A program made the translations under genes and the position numbers. From Actinomycetota bacterium (GTDB lineage: Bacteria > Actinomycetota > Thermoleophilia > Gaiellales > Gaiellaceae), in the NCBI GenBank assembly GCA_004366385.1, contig SIRU01000062.1:1-64000 (forward strand): a stretch of 64,000 bases of DNA. Reading direction: 5' to 3'. Below the pieces are notes generated by a model. That model saw only the letters and a program-made list of their open reading frames with translations, ran no database searches and was not told where the DNA came from. Shown here piece by piece: positions 14,466-22,181 of the stretch (position 1 is the first letter of the stretch; each line of letters starts with the position of its first letter).

Positions 14466-15842
14466 ATGGCACGGGCGGAGCTAGCGGGGAGCGCCGAGCG
14501 GCAGCGCCCGGAGGGGCTGGGAGCGCACGTGCCGCCGCAGAACCTCGAGGCGGAGGAGTCGGTCCTCGGCGCGATGCTGCTCTCCGCGACCGCGGTCGGC
14601 ACCGTCAGCGAGATCCTCGACGCGTCCGACTTCTACCGCGAGAGCCACGCGAAGGCCTACCGCGCCTGCCTCGGCCTGTGGGCGAAGGGCGAGCCGGTCG
14701 ACGCGATCACGCTCGCGGACGAGCTCGACGCGCGGAGCGAGCTCGAGAGCGTCGGCGGCGCCTCGCGCATCGCCGAGCTCGCCGCGCTCGTCCCCTCGAC
14801 CTCGAACGTCGAGCACTACGCGCGCATCGTCAAGGAGATGGCGATGCTGCGCGGCCTCGTCCGCACGGGCCAGGAGATCGCCCGCCTCGGCCAGGAGCGC
14901 CCGGGCGAGGTGCAGGACCTCGTCGACCGCGCGGAGCAGATGGTCTTCGAGCTCGGCCAGCGGCGCGCGACGAGCGACTTCTCGCACATCGAGGCGCTGC
15001 TGAAGGAGAGCTTCGAGCGCATCTCGCAGCTCGTGGAGATGGGCGCCGAGGTCACCGGCACGCCGAGCGGGTTCAAGGAGCTGGACCTGCTCACGTCCGG
15101 CTTCCAGCCCGGCAACCTCATCATCCTCGCGGCCCGGCCGTCGATGGGGAAGTCCGGCCTCGGCCTCTGCATCGCGGCGAACCTCGCGGTCCGCGAAGGC
15201 ACTCCGGTCGGGCTCTTCACGCTCGAGATGTCGAAGGCGGAGGTCACGCAGCGGATGATGTGCAGCGAGGGCAAGGTCGAGTCGCAGCGCCTGCGGACGG
15301 GGCACCTCGCCCCCGACGACTGGCCGCGTCTGACGGCTGCCTGCGACCGGCTCTCGAAGGCGCCCATCTGGGTCGACGACACGGGCTCGACCACGATCAT
15401 GGAGCTCCGCTCGAAAGCGCGGCGGCTGAAGTCACGCGAGCCGAGCCTCGGGCTCATCGTCGTCGACTACATCCAGCTCATGACCTCGGGCGCGTCGGTC
15501 GAGAACCGCGTGCAGGAGGTCTCGCAGATCTCGCGCTCGCTGAAGGTGCTCGCGCGCGACCTCGACGTCCCGATCCTCGCCATGTCCCAGCTCTCCAGGG
15601 CCGTCGAGCAGCGTCACGACAAGCGCCCGCTGCTCTCGGACCTCCGGGAGTCCGGGTCGCTCGAGCAGGACGCCGATCTCGTGGCCTTCATCTACCGCGA
15701 CGAGTACTACAACCAGGAGGAGTCCGACCAGCAGGGCATCGCCGAGGTGATCCTCGCCAAGCACCGCAACGGCCCGACCGGCACGGTCAAGCTCTCGTTC
15801 CTCCGCCGCTACGCGAAGTTCGCCGACCTCGCACCGGCGTAG
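14466..15842 (+). CDS. dnaB: Replicative DNA helicase DnaB
   Basis: A 458-residue DnaB: N-terminal domain VPPQNLEAEESVLGAMLLS, then the RecA-like helicase core. Walker A lies in ILAARPSMGKSGLGLCIAAN, Walker B in GLIVVDYIQLM and the arginine-finger region in LLSDLRESGSLEQDADLVAF. C-terminal ILAKHRNGPTGTVKLSF is the last DnaB motif. It unwinds the replication fork as a hexamer and is loaded by DnaA/loader proteins. No intein is present. The start is uncertain: ATG 14466 gives the usual short N-terminus; TTG 14451 and ATG 14367 are in-frame alternatives. Confidence 0.95.
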   Translation: MARAELAGSAERQRPEGLGAHVPPQNLEAEESVLGAMLLSATAVGTVSEILDASDFYRESHAKAYRACLGLWAKGEPVDAITLADELDARSELESVGGASRIAELAALVPSTSNVEHYARIVKEMAMLRGLVRTGQEIARLGQERPGEVQDLVDRAEQMVFELGQRRATSDFSHIEALLKESFERISQLVEMGAEVTGTPSGFKELDLLTSGFQPGNLIILAARPSMGKSGLGLCIAANLAVREGTPVGLFTLEMSKAEVTQRMMCSEGKVESQRLRTGHLAPDDWPRLTAACDRLSKAPIWVDDTGSTTIMELRSKARRLKSREPSLGLIVVDYIQLMTSGASVENRVQEVSQISRSLKVLARDLDVPILAMSQLSRAVEQRHDKRPLLSDLRESGSLEQDADLVAFIYRDEYYNQEESDQQGIAEVILAKHRNGPTGTVKLSFLRRYAKFADLAPA

Positions 15843-15884
15843 CGGCGACCCGCGCCTCGTCCCCGGTCCACCCCGCAGCCGGCG

Positions 15885-15910
15885 TCGAGGCGAGGCTCGC
15901 CTCGCCCTCA
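15885..15910. repeat. GGCGAGGC palindrome (family R) between dnaB and the ZIP gene
   Basis: AGGCGAG-G-CTCGCCT (15888-15902), extended by CGCCCTCA, fills the 65-bp convergent gap. It probably acts as a two-way terminator. Its right edge supplies the TGA stop of the ZIP gene. Confidence 0.65.
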
Positions 15911-16651
15911 GTACAAGAGCAATGTCTGGAACGCGAGCATGGCCGCGAACGCGACGCCTGCCGTCAGCGCGACCGCCCGCCGCGAGGTGTGCTCGAGCGC
16001 GTCCGGGAGCAGCTCCCGCGCGACCATCCACACCATCGCCCCCGCCGCGAACCCGAGCGCCGCGGGGAGCACGCCTTCGAACGCGTCGACGAACAGGAAC
16101 GCGGGGACCGCGAGCAGCGGCTGCGGGAGGCTCGAGAAGATGCTCCACCCCGCCGAAGCGCGGACCGACGTCCCCCGCGGCACCAGCACGAGGCTGATGG
16201 CGAGGCCCTCCGGGATGTTGTGCACGGCGATGGCGACCGTGACCAGCAGGCCGAGCGTCGCACCGCCTCCGAATGCGGCGCCGACGCCCACGCCCTCGGC
16301 GACCGAGTGCACCGTCATCACCGCGACGATGAGCAGGCCCTTCACGGCGTCGTCGCCACGCAGCGACCCCAGCTCGAAGTCTCGGTGGGGAGCGTGCAGG
16401 AAGCGGGACGCGGCGAGGATGAACACGACGCCCGCGCCGACGCCGAGCGCCGTGCGGCCGGAGCTGCGGTCGGCCCCTTCGAGCACGAGGCTCAGGCTGG
16501 CCCCGAGCATGACGCCGCTCGCGACCGCGTTCGCGAGGCCGAGCGCGGAGCGGTCGTTCAGGCGCCGGGAGAGGAGCGGGAGCGCGCCGAGGCCGGTGGC
16601 GAGCGCGGTCGCAAGCGCCGCGAGGAACACGGCGAGCACGTCGGCGGCCAC
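15908..16651 (-). CDS. ZIP family divalent metal transporter
   Basis: A 247-residue protein with about eight membrane helices. Helix IV has VMTVHSVAEGVGVG and helix V has IAVHNIPEGLAISLVL, the paired His/Glu motifs that form the binuclear metal site of ZIP transporters. The short HAPHRDFELG loop may serve as the variable cytosolic loop. It probably imports zinc or iron. It is a single gene, convergent with dnaB; TAGGCT lies 6 nt before the GTG start. Confidence 0.9.
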   Translation of the reverse strand: MAADVLAVFLAALATALATGLGALPLLSRRLNDRSALGLANAVASGVMLGASLSLVLEGADRSSGRTALGVGAGVVFILAASRFLHAPHRDFELGSLRGDDAVKGLLIVAVMTVHSVAEGVGVGAAFGGGATLGLLVTVAIAVHNIPEGLAISLVLVPRGTSVRASAGWSIFSSLPQPLLAVPAFLFVDAFEGVLPAALGFAAGAMVWMVARELLPDALEHTSRRAVALTAGVAFAAMLAFQTLLLY

Positions 16652-16657
16652 GCGCGC

Positions 16658-16663
16658 AGCCTA
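16658..16663 (-). promoter_or_regulatory. -10-like hexamer TAGGCT for the ZIP gene
   Basis: The hexamer ends 6 nt before the GTG at 16651. Confidence 0.45.
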
Positions 16664-16735
16664 GATCGCAGCGGCCGCGCGGGCCTGCGTAGGTTCTACG
16701 GTTGCCACCGCGGACGCTGTCGGCAAACTGCGCGT

Positions 16736-17476
16736 GTGGCCCGCAAGCCGAAGGTCAAGGCGCCCGCCCAGAAACAGAGCGCCCAGAAGCGCCCGTCCGG
16801 AGGGATGGTCGTGCTCGCGTTCGGGATCGCGATCGGCGCCGCCGTCGCGCTCATCGCGACGGCGCTGCTCCTGCGCGACGGCGACGGCCCGGCGCCGCCC
16901 TCGACGACGCCTGCGGTCGACCTCTCCGGGATCGCGCAGGACGGCGTCTTCCTCGGCTCGGCCGACACGACGGTCACGCTGATCGAGTACGCGGACCTGC
17001 AGTGCCCGTTCTGCCGCGCGTACTCCGAGGACGTGTTCCCGACCGTCGTCGACGAGTACATCCGCCCGGGCCGCGTGCGGAACGAGTTCCGCGGGCTCGC
17101 GTTCCTGGGTGAGGACTCGGTCAAGGCGCTCCGCTACGTACAGGCAGCCGGGCTCCAGGATCGCCTGTGGGAGATGCAGGAAGCGCTGTTCCGGAACCAG
17201 GGCGCCGAGAACTCGGGCTGGGTCACGGACGACCTCGTGCGCTCGCTGGCGGAGGAGATCGGCGGGCTCGACGTCGACCGCATGTTCGCGGACGCCGAGA
17301 GCGCCGAGGTCACCGAGCTGATCGACCGTGCGGCCGCCCAGGCACAGGCGGCCGAGGTCCGGGGCACGCCGAGCTTCTTCATCCAGATCGGCGACGACGA
17401 GCCGTACGCGATCGAGCTCACGTCGCTCGACCCGTCCGCGCTCCGGCCCGCGCTGGACGACGCCCTCTCCGGTTGA
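16736..17476 (+). CDS. Membrane-anchored DsbA-like thiol-disulfide oxidoreductase
   Basis: A 246-residue protein: basic cytoplasmic N-terminus, one membrane helix (about 24-46), then a thioredoxin-like DsbA domain. The active site is C90-P-F-C93 in YADLQCPFCRAYSED, with the cis-Pro loop VRGTPSFFIQIGDD. It should introduce or shuffle disulfides in exported proteins. The VKOR gene just downstream (TTGA overlap) would reoxidise it, as in other actinobacterial DsbA-VKOR pairs. Confidence 0.9.
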   Translation: MARKPKVKAPAQKQSAQKRPSGGMVVLAFGIAIGAAVALIATALLLRDGDGPAPPSTTPAVDLSGIAQDGVFLGSADTTVTLIEYADLQCPFCRAYSEDVFPTVVDEYIRPGRVRNEFRGLAFLGEDSVKALRYVQAAGLQDRLWEMQEALFRNQGAENSGWVTDDLVRSLAEEIGGLDVDRMFADAESAEVTELIDRAAAQAQAAEVRGTPSFFIQIGDDEPYAIELTSLDPSALRPALDDALSG

Positions 17477-17880
17477 GCGACCGGGCGCTCCGGCTCGCCG
17501 CAGGCCTCGTCGCGCTCGCCGGCGTGGGCGTCGCCGGCTACCTGACGTGGGCGCACTTCGCCGACACATCGGTCCTCTGCGTCGCGGGGGGCGGCTGCGA
17601 GACGGTGCAAGAGTCCGAGTACGCGGAGATCGCGGGCATCCCCGTGGCCGTCCTCGGCCTCGGCGCGTACGTGACGATCCTCGTGCTCGTCCTCTGGGAC
17701 TCGGTCGGCGCACGGCTCGCCGCCGCCTCGCTCGCGTTCGTCGGTCTCCTCTTCAGCATGTACCTGCTCGTGCTCCAGCTCTTCGTGATCGAGGCCGTCT
17801 GCATCTGGTGCATGGCGAACGACGTCGTCGTCGCGCCGGCGCTCGCGGTGCTGACAGGGCTGAGACTCAGGAGCCCGTGA
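17473..17880 (+). CDS. Vitamin K epoxide reductase (VKOR) family protein, DsbB-like
   Basis: A 135-residue membrane protein with four helices. Cys36 and Cys42 (VLCVAGGGCETVQ) are the loop pair and C110-I-W-C113 the quinone-proximal active site, the standard VKOR arrangement. It passes electrons from DsbA-like proteins to quinone. The start is TTG 17473, overlapping the dsbA stop as TTGA; the next gene starts within its own stop (GTGA). These overlaps show tight translational coupling. Confidence 0.9.
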   Translation: MSDRALRLAAGLVALAGVGVAGYLTWAHFADTSVLCVAGGGCETVQESEYAEIAGIPVAVLGLGAYVTILVLVLWDSVGARLAAASLAFVGLLFSMYLLVLQLFVIEAVCIWCMANDVVVAPALAVLTGLRLRSP

Positions 17881-18599
17881 CCCCGGACGAAGCGCTCTGG
17901 CAGGCGGCCCGGAGGCTCGCCCACGAGGTCGACGCGCTCTCGTTCGGATCACCGGTCACGCACGTCTACGACCCGCTCGTCTACGCCGGCGCAGCGCACC
18001 GCGAGTACCTGCGGCGCTACGCGGCGGCGCCGAAGCACCTTGTCTACGTCGGGATGAACCCGGGCCCGTGGGGCATGGCGCAGACCGGGGTCCCGTTCGG
18101 CGAGGTCGGCGCCGTTCGCGACTGGCTCGGGATCACCGCCGTGGTCGGCAAGCCCGAGCAGGAGCACCCGAAGCGACCGGTCGAGGGCTTTGCGTGCCGA
18201 CGGAGCGAGGTCAGCGGCCGCCGGCTCTGGGGCGCGTTCGCGGCGCGGTACGGCGCGCCCGAGCGCTTCTTCTCCGATCGCTTCGTCGCGAACTACTGCC
18301 CGCTGCTGTTCCTGGAGGCGAGCGGCCGGAACCGCACGCCCGACAAGCTGCCGGCGGCCGAGCGCGAGCCGCTCTTCGCCGCCTGCGACGAGCACCTGCG
18401 AACGGTGTGCCGGGCGCTCGCGCCGGCGTGGGTGATCGGCGTCGGCGCGTTCGCCGCGGGGCGTGCGGAAGCGGCGCTCGCCGGCACCGGCGTCGCGGTC
18501 GGGAGCATCCTCCACCCGTCGCCGGCGAGCCCGGCGGCGAACCGGGGCTGGGCGGAGCAGGCCGACGCGCAGCTCGCGCGCTACGGGCTGACGCTGTAG
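17877..18599 (+). CDS. SMUG1-type uracil-DNA glycosylase
   Basis: A 240-residue protein. Motif 1 VYVGMNPGPWGMAQTGVPFG and motif 2 SILHPSPASPAANRGW are nearly identical to the catalytic and intercalating motifs of SMUG1 (family 3 UDG), with Asn in motif 1 and His in motif 2. It would remove uracil or 5-hydroxymethyluracil from DNA. The GTG at 17877 overlaps the VKOR stop. SMUG1 is uncommon in bacteria; its place in an oxidative-folding operon may be chance or a link to oxidative stress. The stop TAG is part of a family R repeat. Confidence 0.88.
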   Translation: MTPDEALWQAARRLAHEVDALSFGSPVTHVYDPLVYAGAAHREYLRRYAAAPKHLVYVGMNPGPWGMAQTGVPFGEVGAVRDWLGITAVVGKPEQEHPKRPVEGFACRRSEVSGRRLWGAFAARYGAPERFFSDRFVANYCPLLFLEASGRNRTPDKLPAAEREPLFAACDEHLRTVCRALAPAWVIGVGAFAAGRAEAALAGTGVAVGSILHPSPASPAANRGWAEQADAQLARYGLTL

Positions 18600-18632
18600 G
18601 GGCGCCGAAGGCGAGGCAAGCCTCGCCTCTAC
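18596..18632. repeat. Complete family R element with GTAG...CTAC ends
   Basis: The element runs from GTAGGGGCG to GCCTCTAC with the core GGCGAGGC-AA-GCCTCGCC (18610-18627). The left GTAG gives the SMUG1 stop (TAG 18597-18599) and the right CTAC gives the TAG stop of the opposite gene (18631-18629). Confidence 0.75.
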
Positions 18633-19684
18633 GTCATCGGGACTTGCCGGAGGACCTTCGGCGCGACGCGGTCCAGGATCTCAGACAGGCTGTCGCCCGT
18701 GCAGGTGAGGCCGTGGTTGCGCAGGCCGATGACGGCGTGCGCGGGATCGGGCTCGCGCGCGACGAGGTCAGCGACGGCGACCGCGAGCTCCTGCGTGCCG
18801 CACGGGTAGTTCACGTCGGTCGCGGGGATGTCCTCCATCCACGCGTGGATGTGGAGGATCGCGCCGACGTCGGGATGCGCCTGGTAGATCATCCAGTGCT
18901 CGATCGCGTCCACGGACACCCGCTTGGGCTCGATCCCGGGCGGGACGCTGAGCACGATCACGCCGCGCTCGTCGTCGAAGTCCTTGACCATGAGGATGTC
19001 GCGCCCGACGACCTCGAGCTTCGACTTGTCGACGCCGCTGGCGCTCATCCAGAAGCGCGTCTCGTCCTTGCGCGCGGAGAGGTTCCCGTACGAGAGCCCG
19101 CCGACGGAGTAGAGGCGCATGACGTGGCGGAGGTCGCGGCCCGAGAGGTACTCCTCGACCGGGAACGGCGAGGGAAGCAGGTCGAGCTCGTCGAGCCGGC
19201 GCCCGGACTCCGCGATGTCCGCGGTGACCTCGTCGCCGTCCCAGAGCTCCGGCTCGAGGTCGGGGATCCACTCGTTGTCGATGACGAGGCGCGAGGTCGC
19301 GAGCGGCTCGAGGCGCTCGTAGATCGCGGCAGGGTCCTCGGCCACGTGGTAGGTGCCTTGCTCCATGGTCGTGAACCAGACGCCCCGACCGGGTACGCGC
19401 AGGAGGACGACGTTGGAGAGGGTGCGTACGAGCATCGGGTAGCTGGCCTTCAACGCGTCCTCCGGCGCCTCCGCCAACTCGTAGAACGCGGCCGAGTAGG
19501 TGCCGCGGGACGCGCGTCGGAACGCCTTCGGGTCGTCGGGGTCGAACATGTTCAGGACGAAGTCCGCGTCGGCGATGTCGTCGACGCGCACGAACTCGTC
19601 CCCCTCGAACGCCTTGCCGATGGCCTCGACCCACGCCTCGTGCCCGGGCGACGTCGCCGTGCCCCAGATCGCGTACTTCCGCAC
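18629..19684 (-). CDS. Class II aldolase/adducin-domain protein with extra N-terminal domain
   Basis: A 351-residue protein. The C-terminal ~200 residues are a class II aldolase fold: GGLSYGNLSARKDETRFWMS, GAILHIHAW (zinc His pair) and GLRNHGLTCTGDSL (third His). This family includes fuculose-phosphate aldolase, ribulose-phosphate epimerase and MtnB. The first ~150 residues (YAIWGTATSPGHEAWVEAI, LNMFDPDDPKAFRRASRGTY) are not part of that fold and I do not recognise them. The substrate cannot be named. It is a single gene with TAGACT 6 nt before GTG 19684. Confidence 0.75.
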   Translation of the reverse strand: MRKYAIWGTATSPGHEAWVEAIGKAFEGDEFVRVDDIADADFVLNMFDPDDPKAFRRASRGTYSAAFYELAEAPEDALKASYPMLVRTLSNVVLLRVPGRGVWFTTMEQGTYHVAEDPAAIYERLEPLATSRLVIDNEWIPDLEPELWDGDEVTADIAESGRRLDELDLLPSPFPVEEYLSGRDLRHVMRLYSVGGLSYGNLSARKDETRFWMSASGVDKSKLEVVGRDILMVKDFDDERGVIVLSVPPGIEPKRVSVDAIEHWMIYQAHPDVGAILHIHAWMEDIPATDVNYPCGTQELAVAVADLVAREPDPAHAVIGLRNHGLTCTGDSLSEILDRVAPKVLRQVPMT

Positions 19685-19930
19685 GGCCCGAGTCTAACCG
19701 CGCGGGCTGCGGGCCAGGCGTGATCCGGTCCCCAGATCGCGTCGCGCGGGCGGAGCGTCCGGGCTCGAGTGCCGTTCGAGAATCGGCACGAACTCGTCAC
19801 CCACGCGTGAGCGGATCCTCGATACCGTGACCGAAGGGACACGGGAGTGCCCCTGGGGGCACGTGGGAGCGAGGACGATGGTGCGCGCACGGCTCGAGGG
19901 CCGCCCGACCGACCTCCACGGCCACGCGTG
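19685..19930. other. 246-base gap between the aldolase and cofE genes
   Basis: Besides the TAGACT hexamer (19691-19696, minus strand) it holds two hairpins: GTGCCG...CGGCAC (about 19771-19791) and GTGCCCC-TG-GGGGCAC (about 19847-19862). The second could terminate the F420 operon, whose last gene ends at 19931. No convincing coding region was found. Confidence 0.4.
19691..19696 (-). promoter_or_regulatory. -10-like hexamer TAGACT for the class II aldolase-domain gene
   Basis: The hexamer ends 6 nt before the GTG at 19684. Confidence 0.45.
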
Positions 19931-20662
19931 CTACCGGAAGAGGTCTCGCTCGCGCGGCATCACGAGGTCTGCGCCGCGGCCCTCGCCGGCGACGGAGAGC
20001 CCGCGCACGACCGCCGCCGGCACGCCGTCGGTCTTGCCCATCACCAGCTCCGCCGCGCCCGCGATCTCGTCGGCGACCGCGATCTCCGTCGCGTGCAGCT
20101 CGTACCCGGTCGAGTCGCGGCGCCCCTTCAGGTCGAGGAGGGCGTGAATCCCGGCGACGCCGAGCGCGACGTCGGTCGTCCCCCGCCGCCACGCGCGGCC
20201 GCACGAGTCCGAGACGATCACGCCGACGTCCACGCCGGTCAGCTCCCCGAGCCGTTCGCGCAGCCGGCGCGCGGACGCGTCGGGGTCGAGCGGGAGCAGG
20301 ACGAGCGTGCCCGGGCCTTTCGCGTTCGAGGCGTCGACGCCAGCCGAGGCGCAGACGAAGCCGTGGCGCGTCTCGGCGATCACGAGCGGCGGCCGGGCGC
20401 GCACGACCTCGCGGCTCTCGCGCAGGATCACCTCGAACCGGCGCGCGTCCTCGTCGCCGGCGAGCTCGCGCGCCTGCGCGGACGGCTCGACGTCGTCCAG
20501 GGACACGACTCTCCCCTCCACCTTCGACACCGCTTTCTGCGCCACCACGAGCACGTCCCCCGGTTCGAGCGTGACCGCCTCCGCCAGCAGCGCGCCCAGG
20601 TCGTCGCCCTCCTCGAGCTCGGGAAGCCCGCGGATCGGGACGACGCGCAGCTCGCAGGTCAC
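19931..20662 (-). CDS. cofE: Coenzyme F420-0:L-glutamate ligase
   Basis: A 243-residue CofE: PIRGLPELEEGDDLGALLAE, LVVAQKAVSKVEGRVV, ETRHGFVCASAGVDASNAKG, VIVSDSCGRAWRRGTTDVAL and VAGIHALLDLKGRRD are the family motifs for GTP, metal and F420-0 binding. It adds glutamates to F420-0. It corresponds only to the N-terminal half of mycobacterial FbiB; the FMN-dependent reductase half is absent, so reduction of dehydro-F420 must be done by another protein. Last gene of the cofC-cofD-npdG-cofE operon. Confidence 0.93.
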   Translation of the reverse strand: MTCELRVVPIRGLPELEEGDDLGALLAEAVTLEPGDVLVVAQKAVSKVEGRVVSLDDVEPSAQARELAGDEDARRFEVILRESREVVRARPPLVIAETRHGFVCASAGVDASNAKGPGTLVLLPLDPDASARRLRERLGELTGVDVGVIVSDSCGRAWRRGTTDVALGVAGIHALLDLKGRRDSTGYELHATEIAVADEIAGAAELVMGKTDGVPAAVVRGLSVAGEGRGADLVMPRERDLFR

Positions 20663-21276
20663 GGGAGGCCGGTGACCCGAATGCCGGCGTGCCCGCGGTA
20701 GCGCTTGTTCAGGTTGACGATCACAGCCGTCAGGCCCTCGAGCGCGCGGGCGCTGGCGAGCGGGCCCGCGTCGAGGGCGCGGCCGGCGACTAGCAGCGCC
20801 GCCAGCTCGAGCGCGAGCGCCTTCGCCTCGGCGTCGTCGCCGCAGACGAACGCGTCCTCGTCCGGCGCCTCTGCGGAGAGCGTCGCCGCAGCGAGCGAGT
20901 GAAGCCCCGCCAGCACCGGCCCGTCGAGCTCGGCCTGCACCCGCTCCGCGAGCGAGGCGGCGTCCTCGGACGGCAGCACGCCTGCGGACGCGAAGCGGAG
21001 CTCCGACGCGACGCAGAGCACCGGCGTCTCGCCGATGGCCGCGCGCAGGTCGCGGGCGGTGGGGAGCGCGGCCTCGGCCTTCGTCGCGAGGACGACGAGG
21101 TCGGCCCCGGCGACGGCGTCGGCGTTCGTGGCTCCATCCGCGCCGACCTCGGCTGCCGCGGAGGCGGCGCGCCCGGCGTCGCGCGACCCGATCACCACCG
21201 GGTGCGCGCCGCCGGCGAGCCGCCTCGCGAGCGCCGTCCCGAACGGCCCTGTCCCGCCGACGATCGCTACGCGCAC
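20659..21276 (-). CDS. npdG: NADPH:F420 oxidoreductase (F420-dependent NADP reductase)
   Basis: A 205-residue Rossmann protein: MRVAIVGGTGPFGTALARRL, then VVIGSRDAGRA (the SRD loop binds the NADP phosphate) and DLVVLATKAEAALPTARDL. The length and order match Fno/NpdG enzymes that pass hydride between F420H2 and NADP. Its place inside the F420 biosynthesis operon, with 4-base and 10-base overlaps on either side, supports the call. Confidence 0.87.
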   Translation of the reverse strand: MRVAIVGGTGPFGTALARRLAGGAHPVVIGSRDAGRAASAAAEVGADGATNADAVAGADLVVLATKAEAALPTARDLRAAIGETPVLCVASELRFASAGVLPSEDAASLAERVQAELDGPVLAGLHSLAAATLSAEAPDEDAFVCGDDAEAKALALELAALLVAGRALDAGPLASARALEGLTAVIVNLNKRYRGHAGIRVTGLP

Positions 21277-22181
21277 GCGATCTCCAGCACGCGCTCGGCG
21301 AGCCGCCGCTCGTCGTCGCGCGTGCGCATGAGCGTCGAGGAGGGGACGAGCTCGACCGCCGCCTCGGCCGGCAGGTCCGCCTCGTCGACCACGAGCGCGT
21401 CGATCAGACCTTTGTGGCTCAGAGCCACAAAGTCCGGAGTGGTGCCGCCTGCCATGCGGCGGAGCATACGGTCGAGCGGGCCCGTCACCGACCTGCCGCC
21501 GACGAGCGGGCTGACGGCGACGCAGCGCACACGGCGGGCCGCGACCGCGTCACGGATTCCCGGCACGGCGAGGATCGGGCCGAGCGAGAGGTACGGGTTG
21601 CTCGGCGCCAGCAGGATCGCGTCCGCGGCCGCGAGCGCCTCCAGCACGCCCGGCGCGGGCGTCGCCTCGCGCGCGCTCTCGTACTCGACCGCGTCGACCT
21701 CGTCCTCGTGCCGGCGGCCGACGTACCACTCCTGGAAGCCGAACGTCCCCGCAGGCGTGACGATGCGCGTCCGCAGCCGGTCGTCCGTCGCCGGGAGGAT
21801 CCGCGTCGCAACCCCGGTCCGCACGCAGAACTCCGCCGTCACCTGGGAGAGGGGAGCTCCCTCCCGGAGCCGCTGCGCCCGCACGAGGTGGAGTCCGAGG
21901 TCGAGGTCGCCGATGCGGAACCAGTCCTCCCCGCCCCACCCGCCCGCTGCCGCGAGCACGTTCCACGTCTCCCCGGCCCGGCCCCAGCCGCGCTCGTCGT
22001 CGATGAGGCCCGCGAGCGTGTAGAGGAGGCTGTCGAGGTCCGGGGAGACGTGCAGGCCCAGCACCTCGACGTCGTCGCCGACGTTCCCGACCACGGTGAG
22101 CTCGCCCGGCTCGAGCACGCCGGCGAGCCCGCGCGCGAAGCGGGCGCCGCCCCCGCCGCCCGAGAGGAGGACGGCTCTCAC
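21267..22181 (-). CDS. cofD: 2-phospho-L-lactate (or PEP) transferase CofD/FbiA
   Basis: A 304-residue CofD: GTG start, VRAVLLSGGGGGARFARGLA, GNVGDDVEVLGLHVSPDLD, LIDDERGWGRAGETWNVL, GDLDLGLHLVRAQRL and LLAPSNPYLSLGPILAVPG are diagnostic. It transfers a phospholactate or PEP unit to the deazaflavin FO to form (dehydro)F420-0. Near its 3' end the code for DFVALSHKGL is a perfect 21-bp palindrome (21411-21431) that also occurs in the intergenic region at 22774-22800, so a repeat seems to have become coding. Confidence 0.93.
   Translation of the reverse strand: MRAVLLSGGGGGARFARGLAGVLEPGELTVVGNVGDDVEVLGLHVSPDLDSLLYTLAGLIDDERGWGRAGETWNVLAAAGGWGGEDWFRIGDLDLGLHLVRAQRLREGAPLSQVTAEFCVRTGVATRILPATDDRLRTRIVTPAGTFGFQEWYVGRRHEDEVDAVEYESAREATPAPGVLEALAAADAILLAPSNPYLSLGPILAVPGIRDAVAARRVRCVAVSPLVGGRSVTGPLDRMLRRMAGGTTPDFVALSHKGLIDALVVDEADLPAEAAVELVPSSTLMRTRDDERRLAERVLEIACA
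21411..21431. repeat. TTTGTGGCTC palindrome (family Q) inside cofD
   Basis: TTTGTGGCTC-A-GAGCCACAAA is a perfect inverted repeat with 10-bp arms inside the cofD reading frame. A second copy is at 22774-22800. Confidence 0.8.

Noticed and set aside
19797-20147. Possible small genes in the gap beyond cofE
   Set aside because: They overlap cofE, have no family match, and the gap part is explained by hairpins.
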